Shown in pieces: positions 36,090 through 46,239 of a DNA stretch of 64,000 bases. The stretch covers positions 2,942,501-3,006,500 of the forward strand of contig NZ_CP107942.1 in assembly GCF_036053395.1 (NCBI RefSeq), in the 5' to 3' direction. The DNA comes from Actinoplanes sp. NBC_00393. GTDB taxonomy: Bacteria > Actinomycetota > Actinomycetes > Mycobacteriales > Micromonosporaceae. A program made the translations under genes and the position numbers. Numbering within the stretch: the stretch's first letter is position 1; the number at the start of each line of letters is the position of its first letter. Below the pieces are notes generated by a model. That model did no database searches. It saw only the letters and a list, made by a program, of their open reading frames with translations, and was not told the DNA's origin.

Positions 36090-36179
36090 CTTGCTCCCCG
36101 GCGGCCGCCTGCGACTCAAGGTCATAGGGCCGCCGCCGGGAAAGGGTGCCGGGTCAAGCTTCTGCCGTTACGCCCCTGT

Positions 36180-36503
36180 TCAGGCGCCCGACAGGCCCGG
36201 CCGTAGGCGCAGCTGGCTCTCCGCGGTCGCGGCCCGCCTGCGCAGCCGCTCAGCCTCGACCGCCAGCGCTGCCGCACCCGAGTCGCTGAGCCGGTAGTAG
36301 CGCCGCAACCGGCCCTCGACCGCCTCCTCCCGCTCCACCTCGATCAGTTCCTGCTCGGCGAGGCGGTCCAGCGCACCGTACAGGGTGCCCGGCTTCAGCT
36401 TGACCTCGCCGGACGACAGCTCCAGCACGGACTGGACGATGCCGTACCCGTGCAGCGGCTGAGCGGCCAGCGCGGTGAGGATGAGAAACGTGGGCTCCTG
36501 CAT
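36180..36503 (-). CDS. PadR-family regulator (copy 2)
   Basis: The 107-residue protein has the PadR winged helix (LTALAAQPLHGYGIVQSVLE, LKPGTLYGALDRLAEQELIE, EGRLRRYYRLSDSG) and a short C-terminal helix, the small PadR-s2 form. It is roughly three-quarters identical to the PadR at 37583-37933. It is the last gene of a four-gene operon in which a membrane protein-PadR pair is repeated. Confidence 0.92.
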   Translation of the reverse strand: MQEPTFLILTALAAQPLHGYGIVQSVLELSSGEVKLKPGTLYGALDRLAEQELIEVEREEAVEGRLRRYYRLSDSGAAALAVEAERLRRRAATAESQLRLRPGLSGA

Positions 36504-36515
36504 GTCGACAGCCTT

Positions 36516-37583
36516 TCAGCTCGTCACGGGCCGGGTCGCGGGGGATGCCACCGGCCGCCCCCAGGACACCACCAGCACCGCCACGGCCAGCAGCACACCG
36601 GCGCCGAACATCGCCGCGGTCAGCCATTCCGGCCCGAACGGCCAGTACGGTCCCGGGGTCAGCGCGCTGTGCACGGTGAACGGCGGCCCGTCCAGGTCCC
36701 GGTTCTCGAAGGCGCGGACGACGTTGCCGTAGAACGCCGCCGCCGGCACCGCGAGGACCAGCGCCGCCAGGGTGCTCAGGGCTGCGGCGGCGCGTACCCG
36801 CCCCGGGTCGCTGTGCCGCAGCCGCTGGATCAGCGCGGCCGCGATCAGCCAGCCGGCCAGCATCCCGGCCAGCCCACCGATCACGATCAGCGGCAGCAGG
36901 CTCGCGTTCCCCGCCGGCCACAGCTGGATGCTGACCGTGCCGACCTGCGGCAACGACCAGCCGTCGACGTCCAGCACGACGCCGTCGCGTTCCGCGGTGA
37001 ACGTGTAGTCGGTCACCGACACTCCGGTGGGCTGCCCGTTCGCGTCGATGACCACCGCGTCACGGGCCGGGCGCTGCACCTCGCTGACCTGCCAGCCGTC
37101 GGCGGCCAGCCGCTGCCGGGCCTGCTCGGCGTCCCAGCCGCCGGTCAGCTCGGTGTGGCCCAGCGTGGTCGGACCCCACCACGGCGAACTGTCGGTGATG
37201 TGGGTCGACCCCGGGCCGCCGGCCACCAACTGCTGCAGCTCGGTGGTCGCCGAGTCGGACGGGAGCGCGGCGAACGTACGCTCGGCAGCCCACGACCCGG
37301 CCGCCGACCCGATCGCGCCGCCGATCAGCAGCGCCAGCACGGCGAGTGCCCAGGCCAGCGGCCGCCCGGCCGGTAGCCGGAAACGCTGCCGGATCCCGCT
37401 GCCGAGCAGATGCCACATCTCGGCCCGGGCCGGCCGCTGCTGGCCCGGCTCGGCCATCTCCAGCAGCGTGGTGACGATCTCGCGCCCGTGCCGGCGCCGG
37501 TAGCCGGGCGGATAGGCCCGCAGCAGCCGCTTGTAGGTCCGCTCGAGCGCGGGGTCGGTCTGCGGCCAGTCACTGGTGGTCAT
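36516..37583 (-). CDS. Membrane protein of the duplicated PadR module (copy 2)
   Basis: The 355-residue protein starts at ATG 37583, overlapping the preceding PadR stop by one base (TGATG). A cytoplasmic N-terminus has YKRLLRAYPPGYRRRHGREI and TTLLEMAEPGQQRP, common to proteins encoded with PadR regulators. A first helix (about 77-100) is followed by an extracytoplasmic domain of about 130 residues. Three more helices follow at about 230-250, 265-290 and 320-345. It resembles the 37933-39003 product along its whole length. Role unknown; possibly envelope stress sensing. Confidence 0.82.
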   Translation of the reverse strand: MTTSDWPQTDPALERTYKRLLRAYPPGYRRRHGREIVTTLLEMAEPGQQRPARAEMWHLLGSGIRQRFRLPAGRPLAWALAVLALLIGGAIGSAAGSWAAERTFAALPSDSATTELQQLVAGGPGSTHITDSSPWWGPTTLGHTELTGGWDAEQARQRLAADGWQVSEVQRPARDAVVIDANGQPTGVSVTDYTFTAERDGVVLDVDGWSLPQVGTVSIQLWPAGNASLLPLIVIGGLAGMLAGWLIAAALIQRLRHSDPGRVRAAAALSTLAALVLAVPAAAFYGNVVRAFENRDLDGPPFTVHSALTPGPYWPFGPEWLTAAMFGAGVLLAVAVLVVSWGRPVASPATRPVTS

Positions 37584-37933
37584 CAACACTCTCCCGGATA
37601 GGCGAAGGACAGCCCCGGCACGATGCCCGGCCGCTGCCGCAGTTGTTCCTCGGCGGCTGCCGCCCGTTTGCGCAGCCGGTCGATCTCCACGTTCAGCGCC
37701 CCCGCGCCGCTGTCGCTGAGCCGGTAGTAGCGGCGCAGCCGGCCCTCGACGGCCTCCTCCCGGTCCACCAGGATCAGCTTCTCCTCGGCGAGACGATCCA
37801 GCGCGCCGTACAGGGTCCCGGGCTTCAACCGCACGTCCCCGGCGGACAGGTCCAGCACGGACTGGACGATGCCGTACCCGTGCAACGGCTGCGCGGCCAG
37901 CGCCGCCAGGATCAGAAACGTCGGCTCCTGCAT
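37583..37933 (-). CDS. PadR-family regulator (copy 1)
   Basis: The 116-residue PadR regulator is nearly the same as copy 2 through the winged helix (LAALAAQPLHGYGIVQSVLD, LKPGTLYGALDRLAEEKLIL) with a longer C-terminal tail. It overlaps both neighbours by one base (TGATG), so it is translationally coupled to the membrane proteins before and after it. The palindromic TATATA site upstream of the operon is its likely target. Confidence 0.92.
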   Translation of the reverse strand: MQEPTFLILAALAAQPLHGYGIVQSVLDLSAGDVRLKPGTLYGALDRLAEEKLILVDREEAVEGRLRRYYRLSDSGAGALNVEIDRLRKRAAAAEEQLRQRPGIVPGLSFAYPGEC

Positions 37934-39003
37934 CAGCCGGTCACCGCCTCGGTCTCGGCCGCCGGCGCCGTCCAGCCGGGTGCGGCGACCATCAGGACGA
38001 GGCCCGTTCCGAGCAGGGCCAGGTTGAGCCAGGCCGGCCCGAACGGCCAGTACGGTCCCGGCGTGAGCGCACTGTGCACGGTGAACACCGCGGTCTCGCT
38101 GCCGGCCTCGCGGAAGGCGCGCAGCACATTGCCGTAGAACGCGGTCGCCGGAACAGCCAGTGCGAGCCCGGCCAGGACCGTCACCGCAGCAGCACTGCGG
38201 GCACGGCCCGGGCTGGTGCGCCGCATCCGGCGCAGCAGCGCGGCCGCGACCAGCCAGCCACCGGCCATCCCGGCCAGGCCGCCCAGCACGATCAGCGGCA
38301 GCAGACTGGCGTTACCGGCCGTCCGCGTCGCGGTGTCGACCAGCGTGAACTGGTCGCTGCCCTGGCTGTGGACCTGCAGGATCACGCCGTCGCGTTCCGC
38401 GGTGAACGAGCTGATCGCGAACGTGACGGTCGTCGCGGCACCGGTCTCGTCGACCGATGTACCGGTCTGCGGCCTGCTGTCGACCGCACCGACCTGCCAG
38501 CCGCCGGCGGCCAGACGCTGCCGGGCCGCCTCGGCATCCCACTGTCGCCGCTGTTCGACGAGGGTGCTCCAACTGACCGGGTTCGTGAACCAGGGAGTCG
38601 GATTGCCGTCGGCCAGCGCGGGATCCGCGCCCAACCCGCCGGCCACCTGCTCGTGCAGCACCCAGCCCGCGTCCGCATCCGGCGCGTCGGCGAACGTCTG
38701 CTCAGCCACCCACGAACCCGCGGCGGCCCCGAGCCCGCCGCCGATCAGCAGTGCCAGCACGACGGCCACCCAGGCGAGCGGCCGCCCGGCCGGCAGCCGA
38801 AACCGATGTCGCACCCCGGACGCCGCCAGATGCCAGACCTCACCCATTCCGGGCCGCCGCTGCCCCGGCTCGGCCATTTCCAGGAGCGTGGTGACGAACG
38901 CGGCCCCGTGCTCCCGCCGAAACGATCCCGGATAGACCCTGAGTAGGCGGCGGTAGGCCCGCTCCAGCCGAGGATCAACCCGCGGCCACTCAGCCGCCGT
39001 CAT
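37933..39003 (-). CDS. Membrane protein of the duplicated PadR module (copy 1)
   Basis: The 356-residue protein has the same architecture as the 36516-37583 product: cytoplasmic YRRLLRVYPGSFRREHGAAF, one helix near 75-98, an extracytoplasmic domain, then three helices. Shared blocks include TFTVHSALTPGPYWPFGP-like sequence near the C-terminus. It is the first gene of the operon, with a recognisable promoter about 40 bp upstream. Confidence 0.82.
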   Translation of the reverse strand: MTAAEWPRVDPRLERAYRRLLRVYPGSFRREHGAAFVTTLLEMAEPGQRRPGMGEVWHLAASGVRHRFRLPAGRPLAWVAVVLALLIGGGLGAAAGSWVAEQTFADAPDADAGWVLHEQVAGGLGADPALADGNPTPWFTNPVSWSTLVEQRRQWDAEAARQRLAAGGWQVGAVDSRPQTGTSVDETGAATTVTFAISSFTAERDGVILQVHSQGSDQFTLVDTATRTAGNASLLPLIVLGGLAGMAGGWLVAAALLRRMRRTSPGRARSAAAVTVLAGLALAVPATAFYGNVLRAFREAGSETAVFTVHSALTPGPYWPFGPAWLNLALLGTGLVLMVAAPGWTAPAAETEAVTG

Positions 39004-39042
39004 GCCCGCCCCCGCGGTGAAAGCTCTCGATGCATGGCCGAG

Positions 39043-39071
39043 ACAGTACGCCCGACGCTATATATCGTCAA
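39043..39071 (-). promoter_or_regulatory. PadR operon promoter with TATATA palindrome
   Basis: On the minus strand TTGACG (39071-39066) and TACTGT (39048-39043) are separated by 17 bp. GACG-N-TATATA-N-CGTC at 39054-39069 covers the spacer and -35. PadR proteins commonly bind AT-rich palindromes of this kind, so autoregulation of the duplicated module is likely. Confidence 0.65.
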
Positions 39072-39088
39072 CCGACCTATCCGGTCGG
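39072..39088. promoter_or_regulatory. Inverted repeat upstream of the TIR-NB-ARC-KAP gene
   Basis: CCGACC and GGTCGG flank five bases, 40 bp before the start of the large gene and next to the divergent PadR promoter. Possible operator or part of the promoter; no regulator is assigned. Confidence 0.35.
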
Positions 39089-39127
39089 GTACTGCTTTCG
39101 GGACATCGATGAGGCCAAGATGGCTCC

Positions 39128-42100
39128 ATGGTCGACACGGTTGAGCGCCCGCAGGTCTTCCTGAGCTACGCCGCAGCCAACCAGCAATACGCGACCAGGT
39201 TGTTCGACAGCCTGGGCCGGCTTCTGGGACCCGATTCGGTGTGGATCGACACCATGGTCGGCTCAGCGGATCGGTGGGAGCCGGCGACAGTGGAGGCGCT
39301 GCGGGCTGCCGATGTGCTCGTCGTTCTGCTGAGTCGTGACGATCGCGACTACTCCTTGTCAGACAGTCAGCGAACCGAGTTGGCTGCAGCGCACGATCTG
39401 GGTCGCGACGTGCTTCTCATCCTGGTTGAGCCCCCGCCCGGACCAGCACCGATGGCGCAGGATGTCACGAGCTACCCGACGCAGATTCTTCGCGATGCCT
39501 TCTGGGACGACGACGCCCGGACGATCGCCTCGGAGATCAACGCACGGGCCACGTCGGCACCGCCCATCCGGCCCGACATGCCGGCACCGGACATGTTCTT
39601 CGTCGGGCGCCAGGAGATCCTGGCCCAGGTCGTGGCCGCGCTGACGGGAACGAGCGGCGAACGCACCCCGATCGTGGTGATCACCGGACCACCCGGCATC
39701 GGCAAGACCTCGGTGGCAAGGGTCGCGGCCGAGCGGGTTGCCACCGCTTTCCCGGACGGTTCGATCTTCGTCAGCCTCCGTAACTTCACCAGCACCGAGA
39801 CGGTGCTCGAGACACTCCTTCGACACATGGGCGTCGACCCGAAGGAGATGCCGGACAGCCTTCCGGGTCGCCAACATCTGTACCGGTCATTGCTGTCCGG
39901 CAAGCGGCTGCTGGTCCTGCTGGACGATGTCGAGTCCTCGGCGGACCTGCGGTCGTTGCTGCCTCCCCGATCCCGGTCCGCCGTGTTGATCACGACGCAG
40001 TCCTGGTCGGAGGGAGGCTTTCCGGCCGGCGAAGTCACCACGTTCGAGCTCAGCGGCCTGCCCATCAGGGACGGCCTGAAAGTCCTGCGCCATTCCGCCG
40101 GACCGGACGTCGTCGACGCCGACCTTGCGAGTGCTGACCGGCTCGTTCAGGCAGTGGACGGATCACCGCTGGCTCTCCGGCTCGTGGCGTCTCAGGCCCG
40201 CACCCGCGGGCTGACGTCCCTGGGCCCGCTGGCGACCACCCTGGAAGGGGCCGAGCGCGGTGAAGCAGCCGCACGACTGCTGCTCGACCGCGCCTACGAA
40301 GCGCTCTCCCCGGAGCAGCGCAGGCTCTTCCGACGGCTCGCCGTGCTGCCGACACCACACTTCGAGGCCGGGCTCGCCGCTGCGCTTCTGGACACCGACC
40401 CCGCCGGCGTCGCCGAGCACCTGCAGCCGCTCGCCGCCGCATCCCTGATCGACACCACCACGCCGGGCTCCTACGAACTCAGCGACCTGACCTATCGCTT
40501 CGCAGCCGCGCAACTGGACGCCGACGAGACCACCCAGGACCGCAGCGCCGCCTTCGACCGGGCGATCCGCTGGATGTCGGTCCGAACGGCCTTCAGCCCG
40601 GAGATGCCGATCACCCGGGACTATTGGACCGCTGACGACACGCTCGGCTATTCGCCGTACGCGGATGCTATTGCCGCCTTTGTGCGGCATCGCGGCACGC
40701 GGCCGCCGCTGACGATCGGGGTGACCGCGCCCTGGGGTGCCGGTAAGACCTCGCTGATGCGCATGGTGCAGGAACGCCTCGATCCGCGTGCTGATCGGGA
40801 GCGCTGGACGCCCGCCCAACTGCGGCTGACCGCCGAGGCCCGCAAGCTGCTGCGGGCCCGCACCGACCGGCTGACCAACAGCGAGCTGCTGCACCGCACC
40901 GCCGAGCCGCCGATCGAGGCCGACGCCCGCGATCTCGATGTGGAGCCGCCGCAGACCGCCGACAGTTGGCGGCCGACGGTCTGGTTCAACCCGTGGATGT
41001 ACCAGAACGGCGAGCAGATCTGGGCCGGCCTCGCCTACGAGATCATCACCCAGGTCACCGGCCGGCTCACGACCGCTGACCGGGAGCGGTTCTGGCTTGC
41101 CCTGAACCTGCGCCGCATCGACCGCCAGGTCCTGCGGCGCCGGATCTACCGTCAGCTGGTCGACCGTTTCCTGCCGTGGCTGCTGTGGCTCGCCCTGGCC
41201 GTCGTCCTGGCCACCGCCGGCCTGTTCCTCGCGGTCGTGCTGCCGACGATCGCCGGCTACCTGCGCATCGGCGCTGCCGGGCTGATGTCGCTGGCCGGTG
41301 TCACGTTCAGCATCGGCGCGCTCGTCGCCACCCTCAAGTTCCTGGGCGCCAAGGCGGCCGGCTCCTTCGGCCCGCTGCTGCGCGTCCCGGACCCGGTCAA
41401 GACCGCCGTCGACCAGTCCGGCACCGAACTCAAGGGCGCCTACACCGACCTGTTCCCGGACCCGGCCTACGACCGGCGCCTCGGCTTCCTGCACCTCGTG
41501 CAGACCGACATGCGCCGCGTCCTGGACCTGATCGCCACCCAGGAACGCCCGCTGGTCGTGTTCGTCGACGACCTGGACCGCTGCTCACCGGGTGCCGTCG
41601 TGCAGGTCATCGAGGCGATCAACCTGTTCCTGGCGGGGGAGTTCCCGAACTGCGTGTTCGTCGTCGCGATGGAACCGGCGGTCGTGGCCGCCCACGTCGA
41701 GTCCGTCTACAAGGACCTGGCCAAGCATCCGGAGGTCAGCCGTTCCACGGCCGAGGGCGCCACGCTCGGCTGGCGGTTCCTGGAGAAGATCGTGCAGCTG
41801 CCGCTCAACCTGCCGCCGCCGGACCCGGCCCGGCAGACCCGCGGCTACCTCGATTCGCTGCTCGAGCGGCCCACATCTGCGGTGACCACGCCGGCCGACC
41901 CGGCTCCGCCGTCGGCCACCACCACGACGGCACCGGCGCCGGCGGCGACATCAGATCCGGCGGTGACGAGAACAGCCGCAGCCACACCGGCACCCGTGAC
42001 CGCGCCGGCCACACCGGACCGGGCCGCGCTGGTCCGGACCTTGGAAGCGGCGATCCGGCGGCGCAACCCGACGACCGGGTCGCTGGCGGAGGTGGCTCTG

Positions 42101-42619
42101 CAGGCGCAGCGGGAAGTGTTGCCCGGCTCGCCGGAGACGGTTCTGCCGGAGACGTCGGAGGCCGCCAACCGGGTGCTGGTCGAGTTGTACAGCGACAGCG
42201 AGGCCCGTACCGCGATTCTGGCCGGCGTGCCCGGCCTGGCCTCGGACAACCCGCGGGAGATCAAGCGGTTCGTCAATCTGTTCCGGTTCTACAGCTTCAT
42301 CGCCCAGCAGCACCGGCTGCAGGGGCTGTCCCCGGCCGGCGGGGCCGAGATCGCCAAGCTGTGTGTGCTGGCGATCCGCTGGCCGAACCTGCTCGCCCTG
42401 TTCGGCCGGCCCGGCGACCACGCCGAGCCCACCAACCTCGGCCACCTGGAGAGTTCCGTCCGGGACGGGGACGCCAACGCCTGGCGCAACGGGCTGCGCC
42501 GCGTCGGTCTGCTGGTCCAGGACCAGCAGGTCCAGACCAACCCGGCGTGGGCCGAGGAGCTGCGGCGTTTCCTGAGCACCGAGCCGCGCATCGCCGACCT
42601 GGCCGACCGGATGCTGTAA
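39128..42619 (+). CDS. TIR - NB-ARC - KAP P-loop NTPase fusion, candidate immune effector
   Basis: The single protein of 1163 residues has three parts. Residues about 8-135 are a TIR domain (VFLSYAAANQQYATRLFDSL); Glu84 in QRTELAAAH is in the place of the NADase catalytic glutamate. Residues about 155-380 are an NB-ARC STAND ATPase with Walker A GPPGIGKTS (187-195), Walker B LLVLLDDV (261-268) and a GLPL-like GSPLALRL, followed by a winged helix (about 385-460). Residues about 505-1163 are a KAP NTPase. Its motifs are Walker A APWGAGKTS (534-542), WFNPWMYQ (619-626), two membrane helices (about 683-740), Walker B VVFVDDLDRCSP (810-821) and the late KAP motif NPREIKRFVNLFRF. A Pro/Ala/Thr linker spans about 914-965. 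TIR and NB-ARC proteins and the KAP protein PifA act in phage defence. The chain suggests a membrane-attached sensor with an NAD-consuming output. The ribosome site is weak and no repeat sensor domain is present. Confidence 0.9.
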   Translation: MVDTVERPQVFLSYAAANQQYATRLFDSLGRLLGPDSVWIDTMVGSADRWEPATVEALRAADVLVVLLSRDDRDYSLSDSQRTELAAAHDLGRDVLLILVEPPPGPAPMAQDVTSYPTQILRDAFWDDDARTIASEINARATSAPPIRPDMPAPDMFFVGRQEILAQVVAALTGTSGERTPIVVITGPPGIGKTSVARVAAERVATAFPDGSIFVSLRNFTSTETVLETLLRHMGVDPKEMPDSLPGRQHLYRSLLSGKRLLVLLDDVESSADLRSLLPPRSRSAVLITTQSWSEGGFPAGEVTTFELSGLPIRDGLKVLRHSAGPDVVDADLASADRLVQAVDGSPLALRLVASQARTRGLTSLGPLATTLEGAERGEAAARLLLDRAYEALSPEQRRLFRRLAVLPTPHFEAGLAAALLDTDPAGVAEHLQPLAAASLIDTTTPGSYELSDLTYRFAAAQLDADETTQDRSAAFDRAIRWMSVRTAFSPEMPITRDYWTADDTLGYSPYADAIAAFVRHRGTRPPLTIGVTAPWGAGKTSLMRMVQERLDPRADRERWTPAQLRLTAEARKLLRARTDRLTNSELLHRTAEPPIEADARDLDVEPPQTADSWRPTVWFNPWMYQNGEQIWAGLAYEIITQVTGRLTTADRERFWLALNLRRIDRQVLRRRIYRQLVDRFLPWLLWLALAVVLATAGLFLAVVLPTIAGYLRIGAAGLMSLAGVTFSIGALVATLKFLGAKAAGSFGPLLRVPDPVKTAVDQSGTELKGAYTDLFPDPAYDRRLGFLHLVQTDMRRVLDLIATQERPLVVFVDDLDRCSPGAVVQVIEAINLFLAGEFPNCVFVVAMEPAVVAAHVESVYKDLAKHPEVSRSTAEGATLGWRFLEKIVQLPLNLPPPDPARQTRGYLDSLLERPTSAVTTPADPAPPSATTTTAPAPAATSDPAVTRTAAATPAPVTAPATPDRAALVRTLEAAIRRRNPTTGSLAEVALQAQREVLPGSPETVLPETSEAANRVLVELYSDSEARTAILAGVPGLASDNPREIKRFVNLFRFYSFIAQQHRLQGLSPAGGAEIAKLCVLAIRWPNLLALFGRPGDHAEPTNLGHLESSVRDGDANAWRNGLRRVGLLVQDQQVQTNPAWAEELRRFLSTEPRIADLADRML

Positions 42620-42622
42620 ATC

Positions 42623-42738
42623 GGTTGCCGCGGCGCAACCGGCGAGGCAGGGTTGTCGAGGATCTGCTGCCGGCCCGAGGAGTGCATGCCCCGATGTGAG
42701 AGCGACCCGACCCTGCCCAGCGCCGTTCGACCGGCGCT
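42623..42738 (+). promoter_or_regulatory. Structured leader of the ABC-F gene
   Basis: The 150 bases between the two large genes hold several alternative stems. They are GGTTGC/GCAACC (42623-42640), GGCAGGGT (42646-42653) with ACCCTGCC (42710-42717), and AGCGCCG/CGGCGCT (42719-42738). A start-stop ATGTGA lies at 42694-42699. Antibiotic-resistance ABC-F genes are often controlled by ribosome-mediated attenuation through such leaders; here it is inferred. Confidence 0.45.
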
Positions 42739-42769
42739 TCCCTGTCGGTGTCCCGCTTCGGAGGCCTCG

Positions 42770-44392
<1,623 letters not shown>

Positions 44393-44404
44393 GAAACTGG
44401 CGAC

Positions 44405-45346
44405 ATGTCCCTGCTTCCACACGTCGCCCGCGAGCTGGCCGCCGGCGGTTCGGCGGAACAGTTCACCGAGGCGTGGCTGGCGAACCGGCGGCTTTCCGAG
44501 CACACCCGGGCGGCGTACCGGCGTGATGTGCAGTCGTGGCTGGCCTGGTGCGCGCAGCGGCAGGTCGATCCGCTGCGGGCGTCGTTTCTGGACGTGAACG
44601 CGTACGCCCGCGGTTTGGAGGCCCGGCCGCTGGCCCCGGCGTCGGTGGCCCGCAAGCTGTCCGGCGTCTCCAGTTGGTACGACTTCCTGGTCAAACTGCA
44701 GGCCGTCACCGCGAACCCGGTGGTCGCCGCCGACCGGCCGTACGTGTCCCGCGACCATTCCTCGACGGTCGGGCTGACCCCGGCCGAGGTCGACGACCTG
44801 CTGGCCGCCGCGCAACGGGCCACCGGTCCGGCCGCGGTCCGCAACAACGCCATGCTGATCCTGCTGGCCGACCTGGGTCTGCGCGTCGGTGAGCTGGTCA
44901 GCCTGGACATGGCCGACGTGGGGTGGGAGCGCGGGCACCGTACCGTGCGGTTCGTCGGCAAGGGCGGCCGTCCGCGGCGCCGGGCCCTGACCCCTGGCGC
45001 AGCCGCGGCCCTGGACGAATATCTGCGGGTGCGCGGCGTGAACGAGGGGCCGCTGTTCCTGACCGCGACCGGTGGACGCACCGACCGGCATGCGATCTTC
45101 CGGCTGGTCCGGCGGCTGGCGCGCGAGGCCGGCATCGACGCCGCCGACCGGTTGTCGCCGCACTCGCTGCGGCACTCGTTCGCCACCACCGCCCGCGCCG
45201 AGGGTGTGCCGCTGGAAGACGTGCAGGACGCCATGGGGCACGCCGATCCGCGCACCACACGCCGTTACGACCGTGACCGTCACAACCTGGACCGTGACCC
45301 GGCGTACACGATCGCGGCGGCCCGTGCCCGGCGTAACAGCGCCTGA
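44405..45346 (+). CDS. Tyrosine recombinase / integrase
   Basis: The 313-residue protein has an N-terminal SAM-like core-binding domain (FTEAWLANRRLSEHTRAAYR) and a catalytic domain. The catalytic residues are Arg in LADLGLRVGELVSL, His-x-x-Arg in SPHSLRHSFATTA, His in DAMGHADPRTT, and the nucleophile Tyr in RRYDRDRHN. It is a XerC/D-like size, but no dif site or tRNA attachment site is visible nearby. It could be a chromosomal recombinase or the integrase of an element that brought the TIR-KAP and ABC-F genes. Confidence 0.9.
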   Translation: MSLLPHVARELAAGGSAEQFTEAWLANRRLSEHTRAAYRRDVQSWLAWCAQRQVDPLRASFLDVNAYARGLEARPLAPASVARKLSGVSSWYDFLVKLQAVTANPVVAADRPYVSRDHSSTVGLTPAEVDDLLAAAQRATGPAAVRNNAMLILLADLGLRVGELVSLDMADVGWERGHRTVRFVGKGGRPRRRALTPGAAAALDEYLRVRGVNEGPLFLTATGGRTDRHAIFRLVRRLAREAGIDAADRLSPHSLRHSFATTARAEGVPLEDVQDAMGHADPRTTRRYDRDRHNLDRDPAYTIAAARARRNSA

Positions 45347-45390
45347 TCCGTCCCCCTATGCTCACAGGCTGGCTAGGGAAAGCGGGCACA

Positions 45391-46239
45391 GTGGCTACGG
45401 AAATGACCATCGTCGAAGCGGTGATCCTCGGGGCGGTCGAGGGCATCACCGAGTTCCTCCCGGTGTCCAGCACCGGTCACCTGACGATCCTGGAGAAGCT
45501 GTTCGGGCACACCATCGACGACCCGGACATCACCGCGTTCACGGTGATCATCCAGTCGGGTGCGGTTCTGGCCACCATCCTGTTCCTGCGCCACGACATC
45601 GCCCGGGTGGTGCCGGCGTTCTTCCGCGGCCTGTTCGACAAGGGCCTGCGTGATCACCCCGACTTCAAGTTCGGCTGGGCGGTGCTGCTCGGCTCGATGC
45701 CGATCGTGTTCGCCGCGCTGCTGTTCAAGGATCAGATCGAGACGACGCTGCGCAGCCTGTGGTTCGTGGCCGGCGCGCTGATCCTCTGGAGTGGTGTGAT
45801 GGCGTTCGCCGACCACGCCGCCACCCAGGTCCGTCACGAGAAGGACGTGACCTGGAAGGACACCATCGTCATCGGCGTCGTGCAGTGCATGGCGCTGATC
45901 CCGGGCATCTCCCGCTCGGGCGCCACCATGTCGGCCGGTCTGCTGCGCGACTTCGACCGGGTGACCGTCACCAAGCTGTCGTTCTTCCTGTCCATCCCGG
46001 CACTGACCGGCGCCTCGCTGCTGCAGGGCATCGGCGAGGCCGACCGGATCGCCAACGGGGTCGGCTGGGTCAACACCGCCGTGGCCACGGTGGTCAGTTT
46101 CGTGGTCGCCTACGCGTCGGTGAACTGGCTGCTCAAGTTCGTGGCGAAGCACTCGTACAGCATCTTCATCTATTACCGGCTGGCGCTGGGCACGCTGCTG
46201 CTGGTCCTGCTGGCGACCAACACGATCGAGGCCAAGTGA
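45391..46239 (+). CDS. uppP: Undecaprenyl-diphosphatase (BacA/UppP)
   Basis: I start at GTG 45391 with AGGGAAAG upstream; 282 residues, the usual size. The two active-site motifs EGITEFLPVSSTGH and ALIPGISRSGATMSAGL are intact, with about seven membrane helices. The enzyme recycles undecaprenyl pyrophosphate to the carrier lipid for peptidoglycan synthesis and gives bacitracin tolerance. The next gene starts within its stop codon (GTGA). Confidence 0.95.
   Translation: MATEMTIVEAVILGAVEGITEFLPVSSTGHLTILEKLFGHTIDDPDITAFTVIIQSGAVLATILFLRHDIARVVPAFFRGLFDKGLRDHPDFKFGWAVLLGSMPIVFAALLFKDQIETTLRSLWFVAGALILWSGVMAFADHAATQVRHEKDVTWKDTIVIGVVQCMALIPGISRSGATMSAGLLRDFDRVTVTKLSFFLSIPALTGASLLQGIGEADRIANGVGWVNTAVATVVSFVVAYASVNWLLKFVAKHSYSIFIYYRLALGTLLLVLLATNTIEAK

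Noticed and set aside
36097..36160. Possible riboswitch downstream of the sigma-factor gene
   Set aside because: No known aptamer core (cyclic-di-GMP, cyclic-di-AMP or cobalamin type) could be matched, and it lies between convergent gene ends.
42653..42769. Upstream in-frame start for the ABC-F protein
   Set aside because: The added residues are Cys/Pro rich and not conserved; CGGAGG before TTG 42770 and the structured leader favour the later start.
45759..46235. N-terminal extension of the DUF3626-like protein within uppP
   Set aside because: It is out of frame with and fully inside uppP, Arg/Gly/His biased; GTG 46236 in the GTGA overlap is the natural start.
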